Below are positions 32,921 to 45,160 of a DNA stretch of 64,000 bases, one piece after another (positions within the stretch are counted from its first letter, which is position 1; each line of letters opens with the position of its first letter). The position numbers were made by a program, and so were the translations under genes. The DNA is taken from the NCBI RefSeq assembly GCF_008831285.2, contig NC_045144.1, forward strand, positions 4,768,268 through 4,832,267. The letters run 5' to 3'. Source of the stretch: Nymphaea colorata. Taxonomy: Eukaryota; Streptophyta; Magnoliopsida; Nymphaeales; Nymphaeaceae. The notes beneath the pieces were generated by a model that was not told the origin of the DNA, ran no database searches, and worked only from the letters and a program-made list of their open reading frames with translations.

Positions 32921-34930
32921 CAGCTATACTTTGTTGTTTGACCAACTAGCTGCTTGAAGAATAGTACTCTCACCTACTCGCCAGCCCAGCTAGCTATGCT
33001 ACACTTCTCACAACATTGTTTCACTAACTGACATTTGCATTATTATCAAGCATTAGTACCACCGCGGATAAAGAGCATAAAACTTACTAACTAGATGTCA
33101 AAATCATATATATTTTTTCATGGTATTACGAAACAAAATGTTGGGTAAGTCAATTAAACAAAATGTTGAGGGGTTTACACCTAAGGTTACTTCCCCAAAG
33201 TAAACATTAAAGAGAAAAGGAATCTATGGTCTCAATTAAGTAATGAATGACATGAACCTCTCTTTCTCTTTCTTAATTCATTGATATCAGCAACTGCTCC
33301 ATTACTCCCTTGTCAAGAAATCTAATTAGCATGTCCTTCACCCCTTCTTTTTTTTAATGGGCTAGTGACGTATACCATTCTTGATGCAGGAGCTTTATGT
33401 TAGTTGATGTATATTGAGCCCACACTAAGCACAGGAGCAGTCGCCAATAGATTTTAGCCTTCTCTTTTCTTAATCTTGAAGAGCTTACACCAAGAACTTT
33501 GTAAATTGATTGGTAATATAAAACCCTCATATTAGTACTAGTACCTCATTCCTAAAGCTGATACATGCTTAACTAGGGCTTAAGCAATGGTTGATGCCAA
33601 TGGAAATCAAACCAACAACTGAGCTAAGCCCCTCTAGCTACGGCAGACTCGTTGAGGCTACGAGAGATTTCCTCTTAACACAAAGCCATTATTGAAAGGC
33701 CAAAAACTTTTGAAGCAAGATATGTATGCCCTACTGGTGCACCAGTATAGTTAACGATAAAAATGCTCTTAATTAATAGAAAAAGAAAACTTTTTGTAAG
33801 GACAAAAAAATATAAAAAAAAAAAGTGAAAAGACTAAAAAAAATTCTTCTTTTTAAATCATTTCCAAAATATCCCACCTCCCTACCCTTTTTCTTTTGGC
33901 GTACATGTGTGCACGGAACGGCACACACAACTCATTGTCAAAAAATTTGATATGTTTCTCCACACAATGCACATCTGTTTTTCATGTTACTAATTGATTT
34001 GTGAATCGATGTGTAATCGCTTTGACCAGAAAAAGGTGGTTGCACTTAGTCTTGATCAGCGTAAAGTCATATTAAACATGAGAACTTCATGTCCACACGA
34101 AATTAGGTTGTGGACTTCCATCAGATCCACCCTTATCTGATTTGATTTACTTGGATACAAATTAATTAAGGCTCTAATGTGAGCTAAGTGAGTTTTGGAT
34201 TCTCTAATATCCCTCGTTTTGGGTTAGGACTATTGGGGTATCTAGTCTCGTTTGCTTCCTAGCATTTTCCAAAACCAATATGAATGTTTTGGCATTGCTC
34301 GAGCTAAAAGGATGAGTAGGGATGCACAATGAGTTGAACCAGCTCGAGCTTGACTTAAAACTGAGTTACAAATGAGTAGAGTTCAAGTTATACGAACTCG
34401 ACTTGGCTCGTGTCTTTCCTATTTTTAAACTTCAAAAGCATGTCAATAAATTTTAATACCCTTTTTGTGGTTTTTATTTTCACTTTAAAAAATGTATATA
34501 TATATGAATCAAGTGATAAAGCTTAAATGAGTCGAGCTCCAACTGAGTTTACCGAGTAGAACTTGCCTCATAAATCTTGCTCAACCTTCAGCCAAGCGAG
34601 CAATATGTGGGTCGAATCAAGTTCGAGCGAGGTGCCGAGGGGACCTCGGTTGACCTGATTCCATCAATTTCTCATCGAACGAAAAGATACAATATCAATT
34701 AGATTGATTTTATTATTATTATTAATTTCTTTTTTTTATGTAACGAAGTTGGATCTTTATGGCATTTCAGTCGAATATCGGATTTGAATTTGGATTCGGA
34801 TTCAAATTCGTATCCAACTGATAAAAAGCCAATGTTTTTCTTTTTCATTTATTTGTTTTTATTTATTTTACATCCATAACTAAGGAAGAAGTGGACCCGT
34901 ATGGGAACCGAGGGGCCGAGCTAAGCTTAA
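32921..34930. other. Gene-poor intergenic DNA, third part
   Basis: AT-rich, no supported exon. 34311-34640 is rich in GAGCTCGAGCTTGACTT-like words and resembles 28919-29110. 34770-34830 has alternating GGATTTGAATTTGGATTCGG words. Confidence 0.5.
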
Positions 34931-35096
34931 GTGGGCGCCGAAGTGGATGGATGCTGTATGCCGAGTGACCACATCCTACGCCTTGAGATAGACATCCATT
35001 ACATGACATCATCACCATTGATTATGGCATGCATGATGGTATGTTTCTTGCATAATGACATCATCACTATTTGTTACGGCTGTATGGAGTATGTTG

Positions 35097-35442
35097 GCGC
35101 ATGGCATGCATGATTTGCTTCAACACCATGTACCAATGAAAGGCTGCATGTTGGCGCATGGCGTGCATGGTGGCATGCTTCAACACCATGTGCCAATGAA
35201 AGGCTGCATGTTGGCGCACGGCATGCATGATTTCATGCTTCAACACCATGTACCAATGAAAGGCTGCATGTCGGCGCATGGCATGCATGATGGCATGCTT
35301 CAACACCATGTGCCAATGAAAGGCTGCATGTCGGCGCATGGCATGCATGGTGGCATGCTTCAACACCATGTACCAATGAAAGGCTGCATGTCGGCGCATG
35401 GCATGCATGATGGCATGCTTCAACACCATGTGCCAATGAAAG
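35097..35442. repeat. Minisatellite of 60-bp units, about six copies
   Basis: Six near-identical units, five of 60 bp and the first shorter by 3 bp. Each contains GGCATGCATG, GCTTCAACACCATG and CCAATGAAAGGCTGCATG. Units alternate between CCATGTACC and CCATGTGCC, giving a 120-bp higher-order period. Diverged copies of the GGCGCATGGCATGCATGATGGC piece occur on both sides, at about 35020-35045 and 35510-35535. Because 60 is a multiple of three, both strands stay open for over 350 bp; the resulting 20-residue peptide repeat is judged an artefact. Confidence 0.95.
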
Positions 35443-35722
35443 ATAGGCTCTTGAACCGTTGGGTATCATCGTCACCAATGATTGTGGTGGGCATGGGCAT
35501 GGAGTATGGTGGCGCATGGCATGCATGATGGCAAGCTTCTGCGCCATGCAGAAGGGCCTTCTTTTCCGGGTACCGCCAATATCTTTGCTCCATAATTAAG
35601 TGCGGAAACGTATCCAAGGGGCCTCTTTTGGAGGGCAGTGTACCTGTCCAGGCAGGCGGAGGAGAGGCACAGAGAGAGAGAGAGAGAAAGAGTGGGGAGT
35701 CAAGTGCCCTATATGTGCTTAG

Positions 35723-35795
35723 CTCTCTCTGTCTCTCTCTCTTTCTCTCTCACGGCGCTGTGGAGTCTGTCCTTCCTCTCTCTCTAAGATGTGGA
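35723..35795. repeat. (CT)n-rich tract in the presumed 5'UTR/promoter of the KH gene
   Basis: Interrupted CT repeats, with GA runs at 35680-35695 and 35960-35985. Such tracts are common in plant 5'UTRs and may be transcribed. Confidence 0.7.
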
Positions 35796-36049
35796 AAAGG
35801 AAGGGAAAGGAAAGTAATTTGTAAAAGACGGCCATAGGATAGAAGCGGAGAGAGTTTGGTGGTGCCTGAGAAAGTCTAGGGTTGGTCTGGATACTGTGCT
35901 GGTTATTTCCATCGTTGTGGTCGGCGAATTTTTCTTCCTCTCTCGACGGCCCACTGGTGTAGAGAGAGAGAGAGAGAGAGAGAGTGGGAAAGGGAGACGA
36001 GGGAATTACAGTGACTGTGAGAGTGGGCAGGCATCAGAGGCGGAAAGGC

Positions 36050-39000
36050 ATGGCTATGAATGACAGAATCCAGCCGGGCACTTACTTCCAGTACTCCCCT
36101 TCCGGGATTCAATCATCGCCGTACAACACAATGAGGCCGTCGACGGCGTCGATGGATCGAGATGGGTCAGTGTATTCTCGAGTCGCTCTCTCTTTGGAAT
36201 TGAGTTTCTGGGTGTTAGCTTTTTCTAATTAATTTGGGCTTTTCTGGTTGGTGTTTGTTATTTAAACAATTGTTTGGGCACACGTTTGGGGTTTTGTCGA
36301 CAATTTTGTGTAATCTGATCATGGAGGCTTGTTTTGCATCGTTAATTAATTCTTTTGTTTTGGGCGGTTCTAATGATCTTGTTCTCTGGGTGTTTCGGAT
36401 TTGTTTCATGGTTTTTTGTTTTTTGTTTTTTTTTCTTTTGTCTACCATGTTCTTGTATTCGAGCTGATACTCTTGTTTTTTCTATCTTTCTGGTTGCGCT
36501 GATCGTTTCCATCAATTTACATGGTTTCTAGTGTCGGTTTTCGAACTGTTTTTGTTTCAGTTATTAAGGTCATTCATGTTATCTTCTTTTGCGACTGGGA
36601 AGTTATTCATTGACTGATTTTGGTTAGTTTCTTTGGTTCTGTTGTTCAAGCGGATTGGTGCCTGCATCTTCTTTACTTTTTAGTTCAAAATTGAACGATT
36701 TGGAATTATTTATTATTGGTCATCCTTCTCTACCCTTGTGAATATCTTCTGCTTACAGTCGTCTAATTATATTTAGTTCACGTTGGTTTTTGTGTCTTCT
36801 CATTGGGTGAAGCAGCAACAGATATTTGACCGAATTGTTGGCTGAGAGACAGAAACTGGGGCCATTTGTGCAAGTTCTCCCTCTTTGCAGTCGCTTGCTG
36901 AATCAAGGTATGTTCTCACAGTCATCTGCTTTATGTTCCCCCTTAAATTATCTTATCATCACATCTTGTTTGTACTAGTCAGTTGCATAGCTAACTTCTA
37001 TTTATATAATGCTTCTAGCGGCAGTGGTGGATGTAGAGGTTAGCCAAATGGTAAGGCATTCATATGTTGCATCAATAGCATCGTATTGGTATCAATTAGA
37101 TTAAATTGTTAATCTTTTCCTTTTGATGAACTTAGGCTCTCTGACCTTTTCAGGTGCACATTTGTGTTTTATTTATGACATTTTGGGACCTTTCTTTGGA
37201 CGTGGGAGTTACATATGGGTCTTTTTTATTTACTTTCAGGATCCTTTTAGCTTAGGGAGTTTTTCTTCCAACTTAGGTGTCATTTTATCATCTCTAGTAA
37301 TATGTATGCTAACAGTTAGTTCAGATAGCATTAAGTGCTTGTAAAAAAAAAGTGTCAAGTATTTCCATTGTTGACAGTCTATACCCATCTTGCTGTGTCA
37401 GCATACCCACATACCAACACGTGCACTTGGGCCTTTCACATGTAACCGTGTGACATAGCTATTGTCTTATTTTGTTCTCTTATTAGTGACTTTAGAAATT
37501 AGAACTCATCTATCACGGTCTTGTTTATTCCATGCACTGAATATTCTTAATCATATGAGAACAATATTTAGTCTTTTAGTTTCGTTATCTTGGACTATTT
37601 GATTTTCATAATATGCTTGGATTGATATATTTTATTTTTATTTTTAAATAGTTTTGTTTTATTCCTTCTAGACTATCATTACTTAGGTTACCATCTCCAG
37701 AGATTGATGAATCGTGGTTGCTCTTTATGCAAAGGGATTATCAGTAACCTGTTTCATTACTGCAGAAATTGTTCGTGCATCTGGACTGGCATCAAATCAG
37801 GGCTTTGGTGATGAAAGGTTTGAACATGGAAGTCCCTTGCGATCAGGAGGCTTGCTCTCAAATGGGGCCCCAATGGACTTAGAGGGATGGTCAGGCATGC
37901 AGACAGAGGTATTGATAATAGACAATATCCTTTCGTGTTGTAATTGTTTTTTTAAGAGAAGGAATATGGCATTACAATGATTAACAAGAAGTTGTCGGAA
38001 GGATATAATCTTGTAAGGAGGTTGATCATCAAGAAGTTGTTGTGGTTGTGGCTGGTTGTTAGCTGGTGAAAACGCAGGAAGGGCTTACTGTTAAGAAATT
38101 AAGATATCCACATTTCTCATACCCACAAGATGGGGCATTAACTGTGTCACATAAAGACAGCATTTAGGGTGCCATACCCATGTGGATGCGGCACAGGTGT
38201 TGATGCAGCAAGCAAGAAGAAGAAGAAGAAGAGGAAGAAGCAGGAGGAGGAAAACTTACATGGGAAGGGGGAAAGCAGAAGCAGCCATAGTGGGATGGAG
38301 ATCCTCTCCAGCAGAGAGAGAGGGAGGGAGGGGAGAGAGAGAGAGATATCCTTTGTTTACTTAAACCTTCTCCTTTATTGTAAATTACAAAGATGACCTT
38401 TTACAATTTACAAAAAACTTCTCTTGACTCACACAAACACATATTATATGTACTGTAAATTACAAAGAAGTCCTTTAACAATTTACAAAAACTTCTTTCC
38501 ACGCACAAGAATATGTATTACGTGTATACCCTTGGCCACAACTGCACCCCACACCCTTGTTCCATGGGGCATCAAGTAGCTGGATTTGGGCAGCAGAGAT
38601 GGGTGATAGGTGGAAATTGGCATGGTGAATCATGGCTTGTGGGTTTAGAGGGTGTGCAAAAGAATGAAGGGAGGATCTTGGTGTTCATTTGTGTTAATAT
38701 GTGTTAGTGTGTTTGTGACTGTGTGTGCATCCCTTGTTCTCAAGCGACACCCATGTGACATTGGGTATCAAGTAGCTGGATTACAGCAGTAGGACTAAGA
38801 GATAGGTGGAAATTGGCATGGTGGAGCTGGCCTATTGGTCAATTACAAATATCTCTCTTTATTTTCAGAATGTAGAAACAAGGGAAAATGAGGAAACGTG
38901 AAAAATGATTCGAAAATATTGTCAAATGAAAATGTCACGTTTTTATTGTGAATGATTTGAAATTTTGAGTTTATTTTAACATTTTAATGGGTATTTTGAA

Positions 39001-42000
39001 TTTGTATGAGTGTTTCTTTGTAAGAAAATTATTAGAAAACGAAAAATTTTTATAAATATTTTTATTTTATAATTCTTTGAATTCGTGAGACTTTTTTGAG
39101 AAAAACAAACCTTTGAAATAGTATCCAACAAAAGCCTTGTCGATAAGAAGCCGAAAATGTTCGTGAAAATGGTAAGAGGTTGGGTAAACCATAAAAGAAT
39201 GAAGAGAGGATTTTGGTGATGGTTGTGAAGGAGCTAGGATGTGACGCTAGTGCTTAGTTTGAGGGAGCAGAAAATCCAGAGCCTGCATACTGTGGAATTT
39301 TGTCTGATTTTTTCATTTTTGAATTTGAAAAAATGCCTTTTTATAGGTTGGATTTTGTAGATATTTGAATTTTACTTACATAGGAGCAAAAGAATCCACT
39401 AATAGATAATTTAGAAACAATGTTGTCTATATATCTGCATACTGTGATCTTTTGTATGATTTTGTCCTTTTGAGTTTGAAAAAATGTCTTTCTATAGGTT
39501 GGATTTTACTTGGATAGGAGCAAAAGAATCCACTAATTAGAAAAATTTAGAAACACAATATAGTGTGTGTGTGTATATTTGCACTGGTGGACACTATATC
39601 TGATCTTTTTCAATTGGAGGTAATGAAGGCTGCAGCCTCAAGAAAGAGAGTTAGGTTGCCTTCTGCTCAAACAAGTGCTGTGATTTACCTTTCAGAAGCT
39701 ACTTAGGTGTTCATTTGTGAGCCATTTGCTCATGTTGATCAGATAGCCCATGGTGGTACACTCTAGTGCTCATATCTCGAAAACTCATATGCGTGTGTGT
39801 GTGTGCAGAATAAGTTCATTGACTCCAAATAATATCGTTAGTCATCTAGCTTGTTGTAGCAAGGGGGAAAAAATCAGATTTCCCTCAATGTATGTACTGC
39901 TGAGCAATATCTTATTTAAGAGGTATTTGCTTGAATCTTTCTTCGTGCAGTATAGCTATTAAACTGGATGCTGCCCCTTACATGTATGAGTCAATGATGT
40001 AGCCTCTAGTATTTTTTGCAATACCTAATGCCGCCATCCTCATTGTTTGGATTCTTTATTGCGGTCTGATCTCTCGAACCTGCCATAGCTATAAATGTGG
40101 AATCTTCTCATAGTACCAAGATGTTTTTTCCCTTTTCCTGTTGTGCATAATCCTTCTTTTTTTATTATGTTTATGATAATATAAAATTATTTTATTGAAT
40201 ATATTTACACCTATACTTTATAGGAAAATGGATCCCTTCAGAGGATGAACATGTTGCAAGCTTCACCCATGGGCTGGCATGGAGCGCCTGGGGTCCCTAC
40301 CACCCCTGTTGTAACAAAGGTTATACGATTGGACGTTCCTGTTGATAAGTTCCCCAGTGTATGTATAAGAAACAAAAAATTAATGTAGAAGTACTTAATC
40401 TATTCTTTTTCTCCTTGTTTGGCTGATGTTTTTCTTTCTTCCTTTTCCCCTTGTGTCTGCTGCTGATCTCTTCTCCTGCCAGTATAATTTTGTGGGTCGA
40501 CTACTAGGACCAAGGGGGAACTCCTTGAAAAGGGTTGAAGCTACAACACAGTGTAGAGTGTACATAAGGGGAAGAGGTTCAGTCAAGGATTCTGTAAAGG
40601 TACTATTGTTTGAAATTTTCTGAGTTGTATTTTTGGGGAAATAGATCAGACATTTGACACAGCATTGCTTCGTATCCTCGAGTCATGAATCATCTTTTCT
40701 TACCTGCTTTCCATTTCCATATTCATCTTACATGCAAAATCAGATGCAAATGCTGGTTTTATGGTGGCTGAAACGTACTAATTAACCAATCATTCGAGTT
40801 GGACTCTCATGTATGATGGGAATTGAGCCTAACGTCTGTTGACTGTCTGTTGCTTTGGTTCCTATAACTAGTCCAGCATTTGCCATTGCTATATCCAATG
40901 TCTAACCATTCTACTGCAATTTTAGGTTCATCTACTTCTAGTCAATTCTAATTTTTATTTTTTCCATCAGCATAGAACAAAACATTTACTTAGTTTTGGC
41001 TATATCTCTGTAAATCCATACTCTTAGATGTTTATATTTTCACTTTCTAACAGATCTATTTGTATACGCAGGAAGAAAAACTGAGAGATAAACCTGGCTA
41101 CGAACACCTTAATGAGCCATTACATGTTCTCGTGGAGGCTAAGTTGCCCGCTAATGTGATTGATTCACGACTAAATCAAGCTGTTGCAATATTGGAAGAT
41201 CTCTTAAAGCCAGTGGTACTAAAGATCAATAGTTTTCTGTTTTTTAACTGTGCTAAATTATCTTTTCCTGCTTTTTTAACTAATTTAAATTAACTCAAGG
41301 CACGTAGCAGTTCAGGAGGTTCTATTTCATTAAATTGGCTGGACACCTGAAAGCGGTCCTCGTTACAGTCCATTGGCAATGTCATGTGACACAGGTGTGG
41401 GGTTCCCCATTTTCAAAAAAGCATGGGTGCAGGTGCAGCGAGTATTTAATATATATATATATTATATCAATTAACAAGCTATGGTTCTTTCAATGATCTA
41501 ATGTAAAAGAAAGGAAAATGTTTTTTGCCACACCCACACTTGAATGACTTTGCTGTGGCAACTTTTTTTGAAGAACCTGTTTTACTTTGGCAATATAACT
41601 GGGTAACTTGTTTGTTGCCTGATTTTTCTGCCTTGAGTTGAAACCAAGGTTGGGTGAGCTCAACAAACTTAGGATGAGTTCCTCACACTCTGGTGCTGGT
41701 TTCCAGGTGCCTGGGTAACTCTTAGTGAATTCTACAACTGTGATGAGTCTATACAAGCTAGGAATTTTGACAATGATCTGGTTTAGATTAAGATGGGCTG
41801 TGTTGATTTTGGTTGTCTCTCATTCACACGTTTCAACTACGAAACACTTTCTTCATGCTCATGGGAATTAGAAGCATAGCATTTCTCTGCTTTATGCATG
41901 TCAAGGCATCTAAGCAAGTTGCAAGTCTAGAAGCTTAGTTTCAGACTATTCATATGGGGCTCTGTTGATTTCTCATTGTCTATGCTCTCTTGCTGTCTCT

Positions 42001-42205
42001 CCACAAACACCAGCTTTTTTTATGTACGTATTTGATTATTTTACCTGATTGTTCACAGGATGAGTCCTTGGATTATTACAAGAAGCAGCAATTGAGAGAA
42101 CTTGCTTTGCTGAATGGGACCCTAAGAGAGGAGAGCCCGCACATGAGTCCCAGCGCCTCCCCCTTTAACAGCTCTGGCATGAAACGTGCTAAAACTGGAC
42201 GTTGA
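36050..42205 (+). CDS. STAR-family KH-domain RNA-binding protein, QUAKING/SPIN1-like (297 aa)
   Basis: Single-KH RNA-binding protein of the plant group related to rice SPIN1 and animal Quaking, expected in the nucleus in RNA processing or regulation. Exons: 36050-36165, 36816-36907, 37766-37908, 40224-40358, 40483-40599, 41072-41215 and 42059-42205 (TGA), 894 nt with matching phases. Seen: N-terminal STAR dimerisation-like segment [15 protein letters not shown] with [13 protein letters not shown], then [12 protein letters not shown] leading into the KH domain with [17 protein letters not shown] (GPRG loop at residues 171-174). The QUA2-like part contains [20 protein letters not shown]. The C-terminus [14 protein letters not shown] to MKRAKTGR is basic and could serve nuclear import. 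ATG 36056 is a possible second start. Intron 3 (2.3 kb) holds three short duplications. A CATGCATG-rich minisatellite lies 0.5-1 kb upstream. Confidence 0.95.
38381..38527. repeat. 75-bp tandem pair in intron 3 of the KH gene
   Basis: Copies start TAAATTACAAAGA at 38381 and 38456 and share ACAATTTACAAAAA. Confidence 0.8.
38554..38823. repeat. Direct repeat pair, spacing about 177 bp, in intron 3 of the KH gene
   Basis: Copies 38554-38627 and 38731-38823 share CCCTTGTTC, ATCAAGTAGCTGGATT and GATAGGTGGAAATTGGCATG. Confidence 0.8.
39283..39558. repeat. Direct repeat pair, period about 152 bp, in intron 3 of the KH gene
   Basis: Copies 39283-39420 and 39435-39558 share CTGCATACTGTG, TATAGGTTGGATTTT and GGAGCAAAAGAATCCACTAA. 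Confidence 0.8.
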
Positions 42206-43936
42206 CTTTACAATGTTCTTTCAGTAACAACTGCACATTGTCTGTGGTGTTTGCTGTTCAATGGCTGGAATTATTTGGCATAGGAATAGGATAGTGCTTT
42301 CTGCGCTGACATGCATGAACTGAAAGGCCGCATCAGGATATCTCTCACCAGAAAATGTGCTGAACACAAGTGGTTTGGCATGGCTTGCTATGTCAGTGGA
42401 AGAAGTTGCTGGACATGGTGGGAGCCAAGAAGTATGAAAGATTCTGGTACGTGCTTCCGAGTTTGTTGCAGCTTTTCCTCTGTTACACATGGAACCTCCC
42501 TGTGTTTGGCTTTCTCCTCAGTTCATCCATTGTTATTCTTTCTGTATCCTCAGGTCTCGATTGCATTATTATCTGATATTGGGAGACTTTCACACTGCAC
42601 TCCCTTTAGCACACTAGTCTTGGTTGAATGGGATGATCTCTGATATTATTTAATATTTATTATTAGTTAACTTATATGTTTTGGAGATCATAATCAAAGT
42701 TCTAATTCTGTTTATTATTATGAGTAAAATGAACGCTTGTTTATGCTTTATGTTTTCAAGCCTGTTCTTTTATATGCCAGATGATCAGCCTGGGAACGGC
42801 ATTGCAATTGGTTGAGTTAGGTGGCTTCAGGAACATCTTTGGTTTGTACTGTGCAACTCCACGTTTATTTTCACGTGTATTTTGCATCAAAACGATCACT
42901 TTTTAAGAAAAACTCCAAGTTGTTGCTCTACTCTCTGTGCTAGTTTTGTTGGTTTATTTATTAATTATTTTTTGCGAAGCAGCAGATTTGTGGACTGTAT
43001 TTTAAACAGGGTTTCTAGGGATCAAACCTGGTCCTTTTTCATGTTGGGTGGCATCTAAGTAATAAATAGGATTTGTTCCTGGCTGCCTTATGTCTGGAAT
43101 CTGGATGAAACTATTTGGTCTGCTTTGAATTAGTAACAAATTTGGGAACTTTGTTCTGATTTTGGGATGGGATATGTCAGGTAATGTTAATTTCATTATT
43201 CACACTACAATATATAATAACATGGTTCCTTTGGCTTCTTATGGGTTTAGTCATTGTTTGCTTCTGGCATATGATTACCTGGACAAGATAGGGCCTCACT
43301 TCTGGAATTTGGATTTGGTTGTTTAGATGGGAAGACCCTATGTGAGGAATCCGTGAAGGCAGATAAGTTCCAACTGATGTTAGTTTTGTTTAGGAGCCTT
43401 AAATGGCGTGCTAGGGGCTTGTTCAACTTATTGAATGCAGTCTCTTGCCAAAGCAGTCGATGAAAATAAAGCTGGCAACTTCAGAGGTGCATTTCTTGGC
43501 AAATTTACTGGATAGAAATGGGGAGGTGCTAGACTTGTAAGGAACGATCTTACCTTTTGATTTAGTTCACATGGACGGTTTGAAGAAAAAGAAGGAAAAA
43601 AGGAAAAAAAATAGATAGGACATATTTGTCATTTAGTATTAATTTGCCAATCTTTTTCTTTTTTCTTTTTCCTTTGTGTGTGGAAACTATGAAAGGCCAA
43701 ATTTATTTCTTATATATATATATAAGTGAGTGAATGATGACTGGCTATCTAGAGGTATCAAGCTATCTAACCAAGATCGCTCATCTAAAGTATACAAAAA
43801 AAAATGTGAACTAATACTGGATGACAAAAATGTCTTATCATATTTTTTTCATTGTTTTTTGAACTGTTTGTCATGTTTGGATAAGATGGTGCTGGTTAGA
43901 TGGCTGGGTGACTATGAAAATTTAGGGTCACCATTC

Positions 43937-43999
<63 letters not shown>

Positions 44000-44710
44000 A
44001 CATATCATGATACCTCCAAATTGATCACGGAAGCACCTCAAAAGTGGGTGTCGCCTACCATGAAATAGAGAGCGAGCTTCCACTAAATGGGATGCAAGGT
44101 TCCTATCCTTTGGGAGATTCATAAATTGGAAATTCTGGGTAAGTAGACCTTTTGTGCTTCACAATTTCTATTGCACTTGCCTGTCAGCGTTGCGACTTGC
44201 TTATTTCGTTTTGGCTTTTGGTTTTGATTTTGTTCTTCGTTCACTTGTAGTTTGCTTCTCTTACCTCTCCCCGTATAATCTTTAACAGTCTCTCTCCCTG
44301 CTTCACATTTTTCATACTGCGGTTGTGCTCCTGATTCTGAAGTCGGTAATTCTGGTTAAAATTAAGATGCCTGCATTTGTTTAATTTTGGTAAGCTAATT
44401 ATTTGGTCATGGGGATCACATTTCGTGGGTTTTACGCTATCAAGATGGTGACTAAGTCTCACATTTAATGTGAGATTTCCTTGTGTTGGAAACCAAAAAA
44501 AAAAAATGAATATACAGTGTCTTACATCAAAATTCGATGACTGACTAAAAAATGTGGATGGATTGACAATGGTTTTTGTGCATTGAATAATACATTTGCT
44601 TTTAAAAGAAAATTTACTAGGATGTGTGGACTAACCGTCGAAGTTGCAATTTTCTTGTTTAAGGCATGGACGAATACTTCGACGTGATTTTTTTATGTTG
44701 TATCGTACCA
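42206..44710. other. 3'UTR of the KH gene and intergenic DNA
   Basis: Transcript end not placed; no AATAAA at a usual distance. No other gene supported. A (TA)n run sits at 43941-43995. Confidence 0.5.
43941..43995. repeat. (TA)n microsatellite
   Basis: About 27 TA units in intergenic DNA. Confidence 0.9.
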
Positions 44711-45160
44711 AGTAATGAAATATCTTTATGTTTTTCATAGTAATGAGATGTCTTTATGTTTTTCACTTTGCATGTAAAACCACTTCTTTACAATAAAGGA
44801 TGCAAGTAAAACATACCTTCTTCACAGTAAAGGAGAATAGCCTTATGCAGATTCGGACTGGAGAAAGTTTAACCATGAGTTATGGCCCTTGGGACTTGAC
44901 ATGTGAACTTTTACGAAGAAAGTTGGAACTAAAAATTGTTCTGTAATGAGCTTGTTTTATGTGAACTGCGTCACAAATAGCGAGATCTTTATGTTCTTCA
45001 AGTTGAATGTAAGACCCATATTTCTTACGATAAAAAAGCATCCCCCGTCTACCCATCTGAGTTATATACCCCTGGGACGTGGACTTGACATGTGAACTTT
45101 TACCAAGAGAATTGGAACTAAAATTTGTTCGGTAATGAGCTTGTTTCATATGAACTGCGA
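44711..45160. repeat. Diverged tandem duplication, unit about 190-240 bp
   Basis: The phrase GACTTGACATGTGAACTTTTAC, with TTGGAACTAAAA and AATGAGCTTGTTT after it, occurs at 44891-44970 and 45080-45160. The phrase GAGATSTTTATGTTYTTCA followed by ATGTAARACC occurs near 44746 and 44983. The two sets together define two copies with an extra 50 bp or so in the first. Confidence 0.75.

Noticed and set aside
33600-33660. tRNA-like stretch with TGAGCTAAGCCCC
   Set aside because: No paired acceptor stem, A box or B box could be traced.
35055-35528. 157-residue repeat protein encoded by the minisatellite
   Set aside because: The 60-bp period keeps every frame free of stops once one unit is free, and both strands are open. 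No promoter or splice context supports a gene.
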